A program made the position numbers and the translations under genes. A DNA stretch of 64,000 nt from an uncultured Bacillota bacterium (lineage in GTDB: Bacteria; Bacillota; Clostridia; Oscillospirales; Oscillospiraceae): contig CANDCW010000001.1 of assembly GCA_947383275.1 (NCBI GenBank), positions 27,231 through 91,230 of the forward strand. The letters are read 5' to 3'. Shown in pieces: positions 25,816 through 35,428 of this stretch. The notes under the pieces were generated by a model. That model worked only from the letters and a program-made list of their open reading frames with translations, was not told the DNA's origin and searched no databases. The stretch's first letter is position 1, and every line of letters begins with the position of its first letter.

Positions 25816-27062
25816 ACTTTGGACAATCCTTCCGCCTTGCCGTCAAGTCCCTCACCACCAGCAAAATGCGGGCCTTGCTCACCATGCTGGGCATCATCAT
25901 CGGCGTGGGGGCGGTCATCGTCATCCTGTCCCTGGGCAACGGCCTGACCGGCATGGTCCAGCAGCAGGTGGATAAGCTGGGCATCAACATGATCCAGGCC
26001 CAGTTCTTCGGCGGCACAGCGGATATGCTGCCCGACCCGGAGGATATGTATGACATGGTGGAGGCAAACGCGGACATTCTCACCGGCGTATCCCCCTATC
26101 TGGGGGTCAATGCCGTGGTCCGCCACGGCAGCGACAAATTCGACCGTACCAGCCTCTACGGCGTCAGCGAGATCATGTACAACGCCGCCACCGGCTACAC
26201 CATCGACGGCGAGCAGCTGGCCAAGGGCCGCTTCATCAGCTACATGGACGTGGAGCGGCGGGAAAACATCTGCATCATCGGGGCCTATCTGGAGCAGGAG
26301 GCCTTCGACGGAGATGCGCTGGGAAAACAGCTTTCCATCAACGGCCGGCCCCTCACGGTGGTGGGGGTGCTCAAGCGCAACGCCGAGCTGGAGATGCTCC
26401 CCGGCAGCCAGGACGACCAGATCTACATCCCCTACACCACCGCCCTGGAGATCGTGGGCAGCCGGTGGGTCAATTTGTACATCTTCACCAGCACCTCCGG
26501 CGAGACCGCCGACGCCGGCAAAAGGATCATTGAGGCCTATCTCAACGACTTTTTCCGTACCGACGACGGGATGTATAATTACTTCTACATCATGACCATG
26601 GCCGAGCAGGCCAACCAGATCAACGCCATGATGGGGGTGGCCATGGGGGTGCTGGTGGCCATCGCCGCCATCTCCCTTCTGGTGGGCGGCATCGGGATCA
26701 TGAACATCATGCTGGTCTCCGTCACCGAGCGCACCCGGGAGATCGGTGTGCGCAAGTCTCTGGGGGCCAAGCGCCGGGACATCCGCAGCCAGTTCGTCAT
26801 TGAGGCGGGCACTACCTCCGCCATCGGCGGCCTGCTGGGCATCGGCTTCGGCTGTCTGCTGGCCAAGGTGCTGGAGGTCCTGCTGGGCGGAATGCTGGTG
26901 GCCAGCCTGGGCACCAGCGGGATTACCTTCAACGCCACCCCCACCCTGGGGGCCATCGGACTGAGCTTTGGCGTGTCGGTGGGCATCGGGGTGCTCTTCG
27001 GCTACCTGCCCGCCAATAAGGCGGCAAAATTGAACCCCATCGACGCCCTGCGCTACGACTAA
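25812..27062 (+). CDS. MacB/FtsX-type ABC transporter permease
   Basis: 416 residues with the MacB layout: one helix after the N-terminus (MRALLTMLGIIIGVGAVIVI), a large extracytoplasmic domain of about 225 residues, then three C-terminal helices beginning near 275 with the FtsX motif SLLVGGIGIMNIMLVSVTERTREIGVRKSLGA (key residues GGIGIMN and TREIGVRKS). Unlike Gram-negative MacB there is no fused ATPase; it is supplied by the overlapping upstream gene, as in YknXYZ-type systems. Such proteins work as mechanotransmitters moving peptides, lipoproteins or drugs. Confidence 0.92.
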   Translation: MNFGQSFRLAVKSLTTSKMRALLTMLGIIIGVGAVIVILSLGNGLTGMVQQQVDKLGINMIQAQFFGGTADMLPDPEDMYDMVEANADILTGVSPYLGVNAVVRHGSDKFDRTSLYGVSEIMYNAATGYTIDGEQLAKGRFISYMDVERRENICIIGAYLEQEAFDGDALGKQLSINGRPLTVVGVLKRNAELEMLPGSQDDQIYIPYTTALEIVGSRWVNLYIFTSTSGETADAGKRIIEAYLNDFFRTDDGMYNYFYIMTMAEQANQINAMMGVAMGVLVAIAAISLLVGGIGIMNIMLVSVTERTREIGVRKSLGAKRRDIRSQFVIEAGTTSAIGGLLGIGFGCLLAKVLEVLLGGMLVASLGTSGITFNATPTLGAIGLSFGVSVGIGVLFGYLPANKAAKLNPIDALRYD

Positions 27063-27080
27063 ACGGAAGGAGAACCTACC

Positions 27081-28934
27081 ATGAGAATCAAACGCTTTTT
27101 CGCCGCCGCGCTGGCGGCCTGCCTGTCCCTCGCCTTGGCCCTGCCCGTTTCGGCGGCGGGGAACGCCCCCTCCCTGGAGGATGCGTCCCAGGCGGTAACC
27201 GCCCTGGGGATCATGTCCGGCGACGGCAGCGGCGACCTGAATCTGTCCGCCAAAGTGACCCGGGCGGAGTTTGTCACCATGGCCATCAAGGCCGCCCCCG
27301 GCGGGGACGGAGTGGGCCAGGCGGCCACCTCCCCCTACCCGGACGTCCCCCGCGGCCACTGGGCCAGCGGCTATGTGGAGGCGGCGGTAAGCCGGGGGCT
27401 GGCCTCCGGGTTCAGCGACGGCACCTTCCGCCCCAACCAAGAGATCAAGCTGGCGGAGGCGGCGTCTATGGTGCTGGCCCTGCTGGGCTACGGCCCGCAG
27501 GACTTCTCCGGAGCCTACCCCACCGGCCAGCTGTCCATGTACCACAGCCTGAAGCTGAGCCAGGGAATTGCCGCGGCCGGCGCCGCCTCCCCCCTCACCC
27601 GGCAGGACGCTGTGTATCTCTTCTACAACCTCCTGTCCGCCAAGACCAAGGACGGCGCCCCCTATATCCAGCTGCTGGGCCACAGCTTGGATGCGTCGGG
27701 TAAGCCCGACGTGGTCTCCCTGGTGAACGGCCAAATGGAGGGCCCGGTGGTAGCCCAGGGCTATAACTGGCAGGCGGAGCTGGGCTTTACCCCCTCCAAG
27801 GTCTACCGCAACGGCAGTGCCGCCACCCTAACCAATATTCAGGAGTATGACGTGGTGTACTGGAACGCCTCCATGAGCACCGTCTGGGCCTATGCCAAAA
27901 AGGCCACCGGCCCCATCCAGGCGCTGGAGCCCTCCGGGGCTGAGCCCACCTCCGTGACGGTGGCCGGCCGGACCTATCAGATTGAGAGCTCCGCTGCGGC
28001 CTACGCACTGTCCGACCTGGGGGGCTACCACCTGGGGGACAACGTCACCCTGCTGCTGGGACGCGGAGGCGGCGTGGCAGCGGTGGCTGACGCCTCCGCC
28101 AGCGCCGGGACGAAGGTGGGCGTGGTGGTCGGCGTGGAGGAAGCCTCCTACCCCGACGGAAGCGGCGGCACTTACACCGCCCAGGCCGTCACCCTCCTGG
28201 CCACCGACGGCCAGACCTACCAGTACCAGGCTCAGGGCGGCTACCGCAAAGGCAGCGTGGTCCGGGCCGTGGTGGCCGGCCAGGGCGGCGGGATCAGCCT
28301 CCGGGGCCAGGCCAACGCCTCCCTCACCGGCCAGGTGAACAGAGACGGCACCAAGCTGGGCCAGTATGCCTTTGCTCCCGGAGCGGAGATCCTGGATGTA
28401 AGCGACGCCCGAGGCGCGGTCATCTACCCCGCCCGCCTGGCCGGGCTGAAACTGGACAGCGGCAAAGTGCGCTGGTACTCCCTCAACCCCCAGGGGGAGA
28501 TTGAGGCCCTCATCCTCAACGACGTCACCGGAGACGCCTACCAGTACGGCCTCCTCACCCGCATGACGGAGGAGGGCGAAGGGATGAACCGGTACTGCAC
28601 CTATGAGTACGACCTGGGCGGCGTGTCCTACGCCCTGACGGGCAGTACCCGCTACCACCTCAACGGCATCGGGCTGCGGGTGCTGGGCGACCCCTCCAAG
28701 CCGGATAAGCTCCAATCACTCACGGCCACCAAGGCGGGGCAGGTCACTGGCAGGCAGCTGATTGCGGGCAATCAGACCTATACCCTGTCTGACGATGTGC
28801 TGGTCTATGAATTCCGGGATAACCGGTACTACCTGTCCGGCCTGGCCCGGGCGGAGGAGGGCGGCAGCGTCACCGGCTACTACGACAAGGCCGAGGCCCA
28901 GGGCGGACGGGTCCGGGTGATTGTGGTAAAGTAG
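27081..28934 (+). CDS. S-layer-homology domain protein, secreted
   Basis: 617 residues with a signal peptide (MRIKRFFAAALAACLSLALA, cleavage likely after VSAAG). Residues 28-185 carry about three SLH motifs; the clearest reads YPDVPRGHWASGYVEAAVSRG, followed by GFSDGTFRPNQEIKLAEAA. SLH domains anchor proteins to secondary cell-wall polymers. The remaining 430 residues are rich in beta-type Gly/Thr/Tyr sequence and I recognise no enzyme. It starts 18 bases after the permease with GGAAGGAG and ends in a strong terminator, so it belongs to the efflux operon. It may link the pump to the envelope or be secreted cargo; this is inference. Confidence 0.85.
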   Translation: MRIKRFFAAALAACLSLALALPVSAAGNAPSLEDASQAVTALGIMSGDGSGDLNLSAKVTRAEFVTMAIKAAPGGDGVGQAATSPYPDVPRGHWASGYVEAAVSRGLASGFSDGTFRPNQEIKLAEAASMVLALLGYGPQDFSGAYPTGQLSMYHSLKLSQGIAAAGAASPLTRQDAVYLFYNLLSAKTKDGAPYIQLLGHSLDASGKPDVVSLVNGQMEGPVVAQGYNWQAELGFTPSKVYRNGSAATLTNIQEYDVVYWNASMSTVWAYAKKATGPIQALEPSGAEPTSVTVAGRTYQIESSAAAYALSDLGGYHLGDNVTLLLGRGGGVAAVADASASAGTKVGVVVGVEEASYPDGSGGTYTAQAVTLLATDGQTYQYQAQGGYRKGSVVRAVVAGQGGGISLRGQANASLTGQVNRDGTKLGQYAFAPGAEILDVSDARGAVIYPARLAGLKLDSGKVRWYSLNPQGEIEALILNDVTGDAYQYGLLTRMTEEGEGMNRYCTYEYDLGGVSYALTGSTRYHLNGIGLRVLGDPSKPDKLQSLTATKAGQVTGRQLIAGNQTYTLSDDVLVYEFRDNRYYLSGLARAEEGGSVTGYYDKAEAQGGRVRVIVVK

Positions 28935-28935
28935 G

Positions 28936-28969
28936 AAAAAACCCTCCGGCGCAAGCCGGAGGGTTTTTT
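28936..28969. terminator. Bidirectional terminator between SLH gene and araR
   Basis: 15-bp stem AAAAAACCCTCCGGC with loop GCAA and a T-run on both strands; the araR stop codon is at its right edge. Confidence 0.93.
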
Positions 28970-30035
28970 AGCTGCTGCTGCGCTCCAGGAGCTCCCACTC
29001 CAGCGCCCGGGACTGGCCCGGCGCCCCGCCCAGAATGCGGATCATCTCCTCGGCGGCGGTCCGGCCCATTTTTTCCCGGTGGCGGAGGGAGGTGATGGGG
29101 ATAGGGCTAATCTGGCTGTAGTAGCTGTTGTCAAAACTGACCACAGCCACATCCTGGGGCACCTTTTTTCCCATCGCCAGCAGTTCCTGAATCAGGAGGA
29201 AGGCGATTTCATCGTTGTAGCAGATGACCGCCGTGGCCGGCTCCAGCCGTTCGGCCAGGAACCGGCGGAGCAGGTCAAACCGGCGCTGTTCAATCATCTC
29301 CAGCCGGTCTTCAGTGTCATACCAGCGGAAACAGTGGTCGGAGATAGGCAGGCCGGCATCCCGGATGGCGGAGAGGCAGCCGTGGTAGCGCTGGGGGCCC
29401 TGGACGTCGTCGCTTTTGAAAATGCCGGCCAGGTGACTGTGGCCCCGGTCGATGAGGTGGCGGGACAAAAGGTAGCCGCCGCCATAGTTGTCATCGCAGA
29501 CGCAGGGGACGCCCGCCAGCCCGGCGCAGGCCCCGTGGAGGAAGAGCAGCGGGATGCCTGCCTCCCGCAGGCGAAGATAGAGGTCGGCGTTGGGGCTGGG
29601 TAGGGCGGTTTTGGAGCCCTCGACCAAAATGCCGCCCACCGGCTGCTCCAGTAGCTGGAGCAAGATGTCCCGTTCGGCGCCCACCCGGTTCTCGGTGGCG
29701 TAGACCAGGGTGGAGTAGCCCTTCTGAGCAAAGACGCTCTGAGCGTCGTGGAGGATGGAGGGAAAGATGTAGTCGTCCAGGAAGGATGTAACCACCGCAA
29801 TCTGCCGGGAGGAGGGGTCCCGGGCCAGGCCGGTGGTGTAGGTGCCACTGCCCTGGCGGCTCTGGACCAGGCCCTCTTCGGATAGAAGCTGGAGGGCGTG
29901 GCGTACCGTCTGGCGGCTCATGTGGTAGCGGCGGGTGAGCTCGGCCTCGGTGGGCAGCTTGTAGCCGCTGCGGCCTCCGTTCTTGGCCAGATCCTCCCGC
30001 AGCAGGGTGGCCAGAAATTTGTATTTCATTGCCAT
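28968..30035 (-). CDS. araR: AraR-type arabinose repressor (GntR helix-turn-helix plus LacI-type sensor)
   Basis: 355 residues. The N-terminal 75 residues form a GntR winged helix (YKLPTEAELTRRYHMSRQTV, then LSEEGLVQSRQGSGTY). From about 78 the protein switches to a LacI/periplasmic-binding sensor (IAVVTSFLDDYIFPSILHDAQ; ending FDNSYYSQISPIPITSLRHR). This chimera is the hallmark of Bacillus-type AraR, which releases DNA when L-arabinose binds. It is divergent from the arabinose transporter and catabolic genes, which supports the role. A TATAAT box on the minus strand lies at 30080-30085. Confidence 0.92.
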   Translation of the reverse strand: MAMKYKFLATLLREDLAKNGGRSGYKLPTEAELTRRYHMSRQTVRHALQLLSEEGLVQSRQGSGTYTTGLARDPSSRQIAVVTSFLDDYIFPSILHDAQSVFAQKGYSTLVYATENRVGAERDILLQLLEQPVGGILVEGSKTALPSPNADLYLRLREAGIPLLFLHGACAGLAGVPCVCDDNYGGGYLLSRHLIDRGHSHLAGIFKSDDVQGPQRYHGCLSAIRDAGLPISDHCFRWYDTEDRLEMIEQRRFDLLRRFLAERLEPATAVICYNDEIAFLLIQELLAMGKKVPQDVAVVSFDNSYYSQISPIPITSLRHREKMGRTAAEEMIRILGGAPGQSRALEWELLERSSS

Positions 30036-30378
30036 AGTGTCGTTCTACCTTTCGGTGTGAAGTACAGATTCCACCTACCATTATAACAGGGCCTATGTAA
30101 AAACAGACCAATAAAGTGGTTGGTTATCTTATCAGATTTCACATTTTCCACATATGGGCGGCAAATATTTGTCTGCTTTTTATCGCGATAACAGGACATT
30201 TGACCGGGAATTTTTGAACCGGCCGAGAAAAAAATCGAAGTTTTTCCCAATTGATAGGCAAGTTCACAACCAGATAAAATTTCCAGAAGATTCCAGTTGG
30301 CGTAGAATAATTAACTTTAAATGGGGATAGATCGTATAGAAACGCACTTATTTCTGCAAAGAAAAATATGGACGGTCA

Positions 30379-30422
30379 AATTTGTCTTATTTTTGCCAAA
30401 AAGTCAATAATTTGTATTATTT
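30379..30422 (+). promoter_or_regulatory. Direct repeats upstream of the arabinose promoter, possible operator
   Basis: AATTTGTCTTATTT (30379-30392) and AATTTGTATTATTT (30409-30422) differ at one base and are 30 bases apart, about three helical turns. They resemble half-sites of the Bacillus AraR operator (ATTTGTAC...), though not the full palindrome. The whole divergent region 30036-30569 is AT-rich and has no gene. Confidence 0.6.
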
Positions 30423-30458
30423 AATGGTACGAATTTGATAAAACGGACAATAAACGTA

Positions 30459-30487
30459 TTGACTTTCAAAAACAAATAGGGTTTAAT
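30459..30487 (+). promoter_or_regulatory. Promoter of the arabinose operon
   Basis: TTGACT (30459-30464) and TTTAAT (30482-30487), 17-base spacer, 82 bases upstream of the binding-protein ATG. Confidence 0.85.
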
Positions 30488-30569
30488 GCTAATGTAACCC
30501 GGCGGTGGCCAGCGAAAGCGGCGGCCGCCCATATGGGAAAGCAGTAACAACAGAAAGTGAGGAAGTAAA

Positions 30570-31661
30570 ATGAAGAAGATTTTTGCGCTTGCCCTGGCTG
30601 CGGCCATGTCCCTGTCTCTGGTGGCCTGCGGCGGCGGCAACGCCCCTGCCGCCAGCAGCAATCCCCCTGCCGCCAGCAATCCCGCGGCCAGCACCCCTGC
30701 GGCTAGCACGCCCAGCACCGGCGACGGCAACATCCTGGTGGGCTTTGCCCAGGTGGGCCACGAGTCCGACTGGCGTACCGCCTCCACCAAGTCTGCTCAG
30801 GACGTGTTCTCCGCGGCCAACGGCTATGAGCTGTCCTTCGTGGACTGCGACAACGACCCCGCCAAGCAGCTGGAGGCCGTCCGCAGCTTCATCCAGCAGG
30901 GCATGGACTACATCATCATCGACCCCATCGTGGCCACCGGCTGGGACACCGTCCTGACTGAGTGCGACGAGGCCGGCATCCCCGTCATCGTCATCGACCG
31001 CACCGTGGACGACTCCGACAAGTATGTGGCCTGGGTCGGCTCTGACTTTAAGGTTGAGGGCCTGGCCTGCGGCGAGTGGCTGAAGGCTCACGCCGCCGAC
31101 AAGGGCATTACTGAAATCAACGCCCTGGTCATCGAGGGCTCCGTGGGCGCCTCCGCCACCATCGGCCGTACCGACGGCTTCAAGGAAATTGCCGACCGGG
31201 AGGGTTGGACCATTCTGGACTCTCAGTCCGGCGACTTCACCGAGGCCGGCGGCCAGGAGGTCATGGAGTCCTTCTGCCAGAGCTATAAGGGCCAGTTCAA
31301 CGTAGTGGTTTGCCAGAACGACAACGAGGCCGCCGGCGCTATGACCGCCATGGATCAGGCCGGCATCACCTACGGCGTGGGCGGCGACGTGATCCTCGTC
31401 TCCTTCGACGCCAACAAGCCCTACGTCCAGATGGTCTGCGACGGCAAGATCAACGCCAACTTCGAGTGCAACCCCATGGCCGCCCCCACCGTCTCCGAGA
31501 TCATCCAGGCCCTGGAGAAGGGCGAGACCCCCGAGAAGGAAGTCTACGTCTCTGAGCACTGGTTCGCCGCTGAGGACAACGTGAAGTCCATCACCGTAAA
31601 CGGCGAGCAGCAGGAAGTCATCCACGCCACTCAGGAAGTGGTGGACGGCCGTCCTTACTAA
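30570..31661 (+). CDS. Sugar-binding lipoprotein, YtfQ-like (arabinose importer)
   Basis: 363 residues with lipobox LSLVAC and an Ala/Ser/Pro/Asn linker to about residue 50. The mature start VGFAQVGHESDWRTASTKSA, then AVRSFIQQGMDYIIIDPIVATGWDTVL and SQSGDFTEAGGQEVMESF, closely follow the YtfQ family known for furanose sugars. The downstream genes give a complete YtfQRT-YjfF-type set with two permeases. Next to AraR, AraA and AraD, the likely substrate is L-arabinose, possibly its furanose form or arabinosides. First gene of the operon. Confidence 0.9.
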   Translation: MKKIFALALAAAMSLSLVACGGGNAPAASSNPPAASNPAASTPAASTPSTGDGNILVGFAQVGHESDWRTASTKSAQDVFSAANGYELSFVDCDNDPAKQLEAVRSFIQQGMDYIIIDPIVATGWDTVLTECDEAGIPVIVIDRTVDDSDKYVAWVGSDFKVEGLACGEWLKAHAADKGITEINALVIEGSVGASATIGRTDGFKEIADREGWTILDSQSGDFTEAGGQEVMESFCQSYKGQFNVVVCQNDNEAAGAMTAMDQAGITYGVGGDVILVSFDANKPYVQMVCDGKINANFECNPMAAPTVSEIIQALEKGETPEKEVYVSEHWFAAEDNVKSITVNGEQQEVIHATQEVVDGRPY

Positions 31662-31685
31662 GAAGCACCTAACCCTAGTCATCGA

Positions 31686-31721
31686 GGGGAGGGCCCCCGG
31701 ACACTACCCGGGGCCCTCCCC
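31686..31721 (+). terminator. Intercistronic hairpin after the arabinose binding-protein gene
   Basis: GGGGAGGGCCCC pairs perfectly with GGGGCCCTCCCC across a short loop, followed by CTATTATATT rather than a T-run. It lies between the binding-protein and ATPase genes, as at 4215-4242, and probably adjusts their ratio. Confidence 0.8.
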
Positions 31722-31758
31722 TATTATATTAAAATGAAGAAAGGCGAGGTGAAAAAGG

Positions 31759-33282
31759 ATGGAAAACAATGTCGTTTTGACGATGCGGGGCATCTCCATG
31801 ACCTTCCCGGGCGTCAAAGCGCTGGACAACGTGGACTTCACCCTGCGCAAGGGAGAAATCCACGCCCTGATGGGAGAGAACGGCGCGGGCAAGTCCACCC
31901 TGATCAAGTGCCTCACCGGCATCAACGACTTTGAGGCCGGTGAGATCCACGTGGACGGGGTGGAGGGAACGGTGAAAAACCACTCTACCTTGGACGCCCA
32001 GAATGTGGGCATCTCCACGGTGTACCAGGAGGTCAACCTGTGTCCCAACCTGAGCGTGGCCGAGAACTTGTACATCGGCCGGGAACCCATGACCCCCTGG
32101 CGCACCATTGACCGCAAGGCCATGGTCCGCAAGGCGGACGAGCTGGTGAAGCGCCTGGACATCAAGGTGGATGTGACCCAAAATCTGGAGAACTATTCTT
32201 TGGCTATCCAGCAGATGATCGCCATTGCCCGGGCCTCCGACATGGACTGCAAGGTGCTGATTTTGGACGAGCCCACCTCCTCCCTGGACGACAGCGAGGT
32301 GGAAAAGCTGTTCCGGGTGATGAACCAGCTGAAGAGCGAGGGCGTGGGCATTGTTTTCGTCACCCACTTTTTGGAGCAGGTGTACGCCGTCTGCGACCGG
32401 ATCACCGTCCTGCGCAACGGAACCCTGGTGGGGGAGTACCCCATTGCCGACCTGCCCCGGGTGAAGCTGGTGGCCGCTATGATGGGCAAGGATTTCGACG
32501 ACCTGGCCTCCATCAAGCCCGAGGGCTTCGACACCCAAAAAGACGCCCCCATGCAGATTGAGGCCCGGGGCCTGAGCCACAAGGGTACTATCAAGCCCTT
32601 CGACCTGGACATCCACAAGGGCGAGGTCATCGGCCTGACCGGCCTGTTGGGGTCCGGACGCAGCGAGCTGGCCCGGTCCATCTACGGCGCCGACAAGGCC
32701 CATACCGGCACTCTGAAGGTGGCCGGCCAAGACGTCAAGATCAACCAGCCCCTGGACGCCATGAACCTAGGAATGGGCCTGCTCCCCGACGACCGGAAGG
32801 CCGAGGGCATCATCGGCGACCTGTCCGTTCGGGAGAATATTATCCTGGCCCTCCAGGCCAAGCGGGGCATGTTCAAGCAGCTGTCCCGGGCCAAGCAGGA
32901 GGAGATCGCCGACCGGTACATCGACCTGCTCCAGATTAAGACGGCCACCCGGGAGACCCCCATCAAGCAGCTGTCCGGCGGCAACCAGCAGAAGGCCATC
33001 CTGGCCCGCTGGCTGGCCACCGACCCGGACTTCCTCATTCTAGACGAACCCACCCGGGGCATCGACATCGGGACTAAGACCGAGATTCAGAAACTGATTA
33101 TCCAGCTGTCCCAGCAGGGCAAGAGCATCATGTTTATCTCCTCGGAGATTGAGGAGATGCTCCGCACTTGTAATAAGATGGCCGTCCTCCGGGACGGGGC
33201 CAAAGTGGGCGAGCTGGACGGCGAGCTGACCCAGGAGCGGGTCATGGCCGCCATTGCGGGAGGTGCGGACAATGAAACATAA
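31759..33282 (+). CDS. CUT2 sugar ABC transporter ATP-binding protein, YtfR-like
   Basis: 507 residues, two ABC domains. Domain 1: Walker [10 protein letters not shown], Walker [13 protein letters not shown]. Domain 2: degenerate Walker A GLLGSGRSELARSIYG, signature [15 protein letters not shown], Walker [15 protein letters not shown]. Weak identity in detail to the xylose-type ATPase at 2637-4178 shows they are separate paralogues. Its 3' end overlaps the next gene by 11 bases. Confidence 0.92.
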   Translation: MENNVVLTMRGISMTFPGVKALDNVDFTLRKGEIHALMGENGAGKSTLIKCLTGINDFEAGEIHVDGVEGTVKNHSTLDAQNVGISTVYQEVNLCPNLSVAENLYIGREPMTPWRTIDRKAMVRKADELVKRLDIKVDVTQNLENYSLAIQQMIAIARASDMDCKVLILDEPTSSLDDSEVEKLFRVMNQLKSEGVGIVFVTHFLEQVYAVCDRITVLRNGTLVGEYPIADLPRVKLVAAMMGKDFDDLASIKPEGFDTQKDAPMQIEARGLSHKGTIKPFDLDIHKGEVIGLTGLLGSGRSELARSIYGADKAHTGTLKVAGQDVKINQPLDAMNLGMGLLPDDRKAEGIIGDLSVRENIILALQAKRGMFKQLSRAKQEEIADRYIDLLQIKTATRETPIKQLSGGNQQKAILARWLATDPDFLILDEPTRGIDIGTKTEIQKLIIQLSQQGKSIMFISSEIEEMLRTCNKMAVLRDGAKVGELDGELTQERVMAAIAGGADNET

Positions 33283-34375
33283 AAAGCTAACCCAGAACCC
33301 CCTGTTCCTGCCCCTAATGTGTGTGCTGCTGGTGCTGGCCGTCAACGTGGTGTACGACCTGGCCCAGGGCAACGCCCCTTGGGACTTCTTCGTCACCGTC
33401 ATCAACGACCAGGGCCTGCTCACCGGCCGTCTGGTCACCATCCTGAACCGGGGCAGCGAGGTGGCCATCCTGGCCATCGGCATGACCCTGGTGGTGTCCG
33501 CCTCCGCCGGTACCGACATCTCCGTGGGCTCTGTTATGTCCCTGTGCGCCTCCTTCTGCTGTATGCTGGTGGCCGGCTTCGGGGTGTCCTCGGTGGAAAA
33601 CGTAGCCATTCCCCGTTTGCTGCTGGGCCTGCTGGGGGCGCTGGTCATGGGCTGTATCTGCGGAGCCTTCAACGGCGCTCTGGTGGCCTACCTGAACATC
33701 CAGCCCATGGTGGCCACTCTGATTCTGTGGTCGGCGGCCCGGGCCATCGGCCTGCTGCTGTGCAACAACCTGATTGTCTACGTCCGCACCGATGCCTACG
33801 GCGTCTTCGGCGGCTACCTGAAGAGCTTGGGCGGCCCCATCGGCCAGGTGCTTGGCTTTATGCCCACCCCCATTATCATCGCCGCCGTCTGCATCATTGT
33901 AGTCTCCCTGGTGCTGAAAAAGACGGCTATGGGGATGTACATCCAGTCGGTGGGCATCAACAAGAAGGCCAGCCGCATCGCCGGCCTGAACTCCAAGCGG
34001 ATCATCTTCATGTGCTACCTGCTGTGCGGCCTGTGCGCGGGCATCGCGGGCATCGTCAACTCCTCCCGCATCACCAGCGCCGACGCCAACAATATCGGCC
34101 TGAACATGGAGCTGGACGCCATCCTGGCCGTGGCCCTGGGGGGCAACAGCCTGGGCGGCGGCAAGTTCAATCTGGCCGGCTCTATCATCGGCGCCTACAC
34201 CATCCAGGCTATTACCACCACCATGTACAACCTGGGTGTGTCCAGCGCGGTAACCCCGGTGTTTAAGGCCGTGGTGGTTATTGTCATCGTGGCGATCCAG
34301 GCCCCGCCCGTAAAGGCATGGGTGCGTAAGCACGTCGCTGTGAAGTCCACCGGAAAGGAGGCGGCCCGCGCATGA
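33272..34375 (+). CDS. CUT2 sugar ABC transporter permease 1, YtfT-like
   Basis: 367 residues starting MKHKKLTQNPLFLPLMCVLL at the ATG 33272, behind GGGAGGTG inside the ATPase gene; a slightly longer frame exists but lacks a ribosome site. About nine to ten membrane segments. The CUT2 motif appears as TLVVSASAGTDISVGSVMSL, with GTDISVG replacing GGIDLSVG, a variation typical of YtfT. GGNSLGGGKFNLAGSIIGAY near the C-terminus is the cytoplasmic loop. Its last bases overlap permease 2 by four. Confidence 0.9.
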   Translation: MKHKKLTQNPLFLPLMCVLLVLAVNVVYDLAQGNAPWDFFVTVINDQGLLTGRLVTILNRGSEVAILAIGMTLVVSASAGTDISVGSVMSLCASFCCMLVAGFGVSSVENVAIPRLLLGLLGALVMGCICGAFNGALVAYLNIQPMVATLILWSAARAIGLLLCNNLIVYVRTDAYGVFGGYLKSLGGPIGQVLGFMPTPIIIAAVCIIVVSLVLKKTAMGMYIQSVGINKKASRIAGLNSKRIIFMCYLLCGLCAGIAGIVNSSRITSADANNIGLNMELDAILAVALGGNSLGGGKFNLAGSIIGAYTIQAITTTMYNLGVSSAVTPVFKAVVVIVIVAIQAPPVKAWVRKHVAVKSTGKEAARA

Positions 34376-35415
34376 AACCAGCAAACGCCATCAAAGACCG
34401 CAAGCAGATGAACGGCAACACCCTGCTGCTGCTGATTACCATCGTGCTCTTCTTCGCGCTCTACGCGGGGGGCTGCCTCATCTATGGGGCCAAGGGCTTT
34501 ACCAACCTTCAGACCTTCCTCAACATTTTAATCAGCAACGCGGGCCTGATCTGTGTGGCCTGCGGCATGACCTGCGTAATGCTCACCGGCGGCATTGACA
34601 TCTCCGTGGGCTCCCTGGTGGCGCTGGACTGTATGCTGCTGGCCTATGGCATGGGTTCCTGGCATGTGAGCGCCCCGGTGATGTGCCTCGCCGTGCTGGC
34701 GGTGGGCCTGATCTTTGGCCTGGTCCAGGGCTTCTGCGTGGGCTATCTGGAGATCCAGCCCTTCATCGTGTCCATGGCGGGCATGTTCTTCGCCCGTGGC
34801 ATGACGGCGGTTATCTCCACCCAGCAGCTGTCCATCACCCAGGAGACCAACGCCACCTTCTATGGCTGGGCCAACTGGCGGCTGAGCCTGCCCTTCGGCG
34901 GCGTGCCCAACCGGAAGGGTGTGCTGATTATGCCCTACATCCGCGTGGGCGTGCTGATCGCGCTGCTGGTGCTGGTTGTGATTTTCCTGGTCCTGCGGTA
35001 TACGAAATTCGGCCGCTCCCTTTACGCTGTGGGCGGCAGTGAGCAGTCGGCGGCTATGATGGGCCTGGACGTGAAAAAGACCAAGCTGAAAGCCTATGTG
35101 CTGTCCTCTTTCCTGTGCTCCATTGGCGGCATCTGCTACTGCCTGAACACCCAGGCGGCCAGCGTCAGCCAGGCCACCGGCATGGAGATGGACGCCATCG
35201 CCTCCGCCGTCATCGGCGGCACACTGCTCACCGGCGGCGTGGGCAACGTGATCGGCACCCTGTTCGGCGTGCTCATCAACGGCACCATCGCCTCCATTGT
35301 CCAGTTCAACGGCAAGCTGGCCTCCTCCTGGCCCAACATTCTCACCGCGGCCCTGCTGTGCTTCTTTATTGTGCTCCAAAGCGTGTTTGCCTTCCTGAAG
35401 GAAAAGAAAAAGTGA
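34372..35415 (+). CDS. CUT2 sugar ABC transporter permease 2, YjfF-like
   Basis: 347 residues, about nine membrane segments, with MLTGGIDISVGSLVALD near residue 64 and GMEMDAIASAVIGGTLLTGG near 280. Systems of this class use two different permeases as a heterodimer, and this is the second. The ATG overlaps the preceding stop. The kinase gene follows 13 bases later, so transport and catabolism share one transcript. Confidence 0.9.
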   Translation: MKPANAIKDRKQMNGNTLLLLITIVLFFALYAGGCLIYGAKGFTNLQTFLNILISNAGLICVACGMTCVMLTGGIDISVGSLVALDCMLLAYGMGSWHVSAPVMCLAVLAVGLIFGLVQGFCVGYLEIQPFIVSMAGMFFARGMTAVISTQQLSITQETNATFYGWANWRLSLPFGGVPNRKGVLIMPYIRVGVLIALLVLVVIFLVLRYTKFGRSLYAVGGSEQSAAMMGLDVKKTKLKAYVLSSFLCSIGGICYCLNTQAASVSQATGMEMDAIASAVIGGTLLTGGVGNVIGTLFGVLINGTIASIVQFNGKLASSWPNILTAALLCFFIVLQSVFAFLKEKKK

Positions 35416-35428
35416 GGAGGAACGGGAT

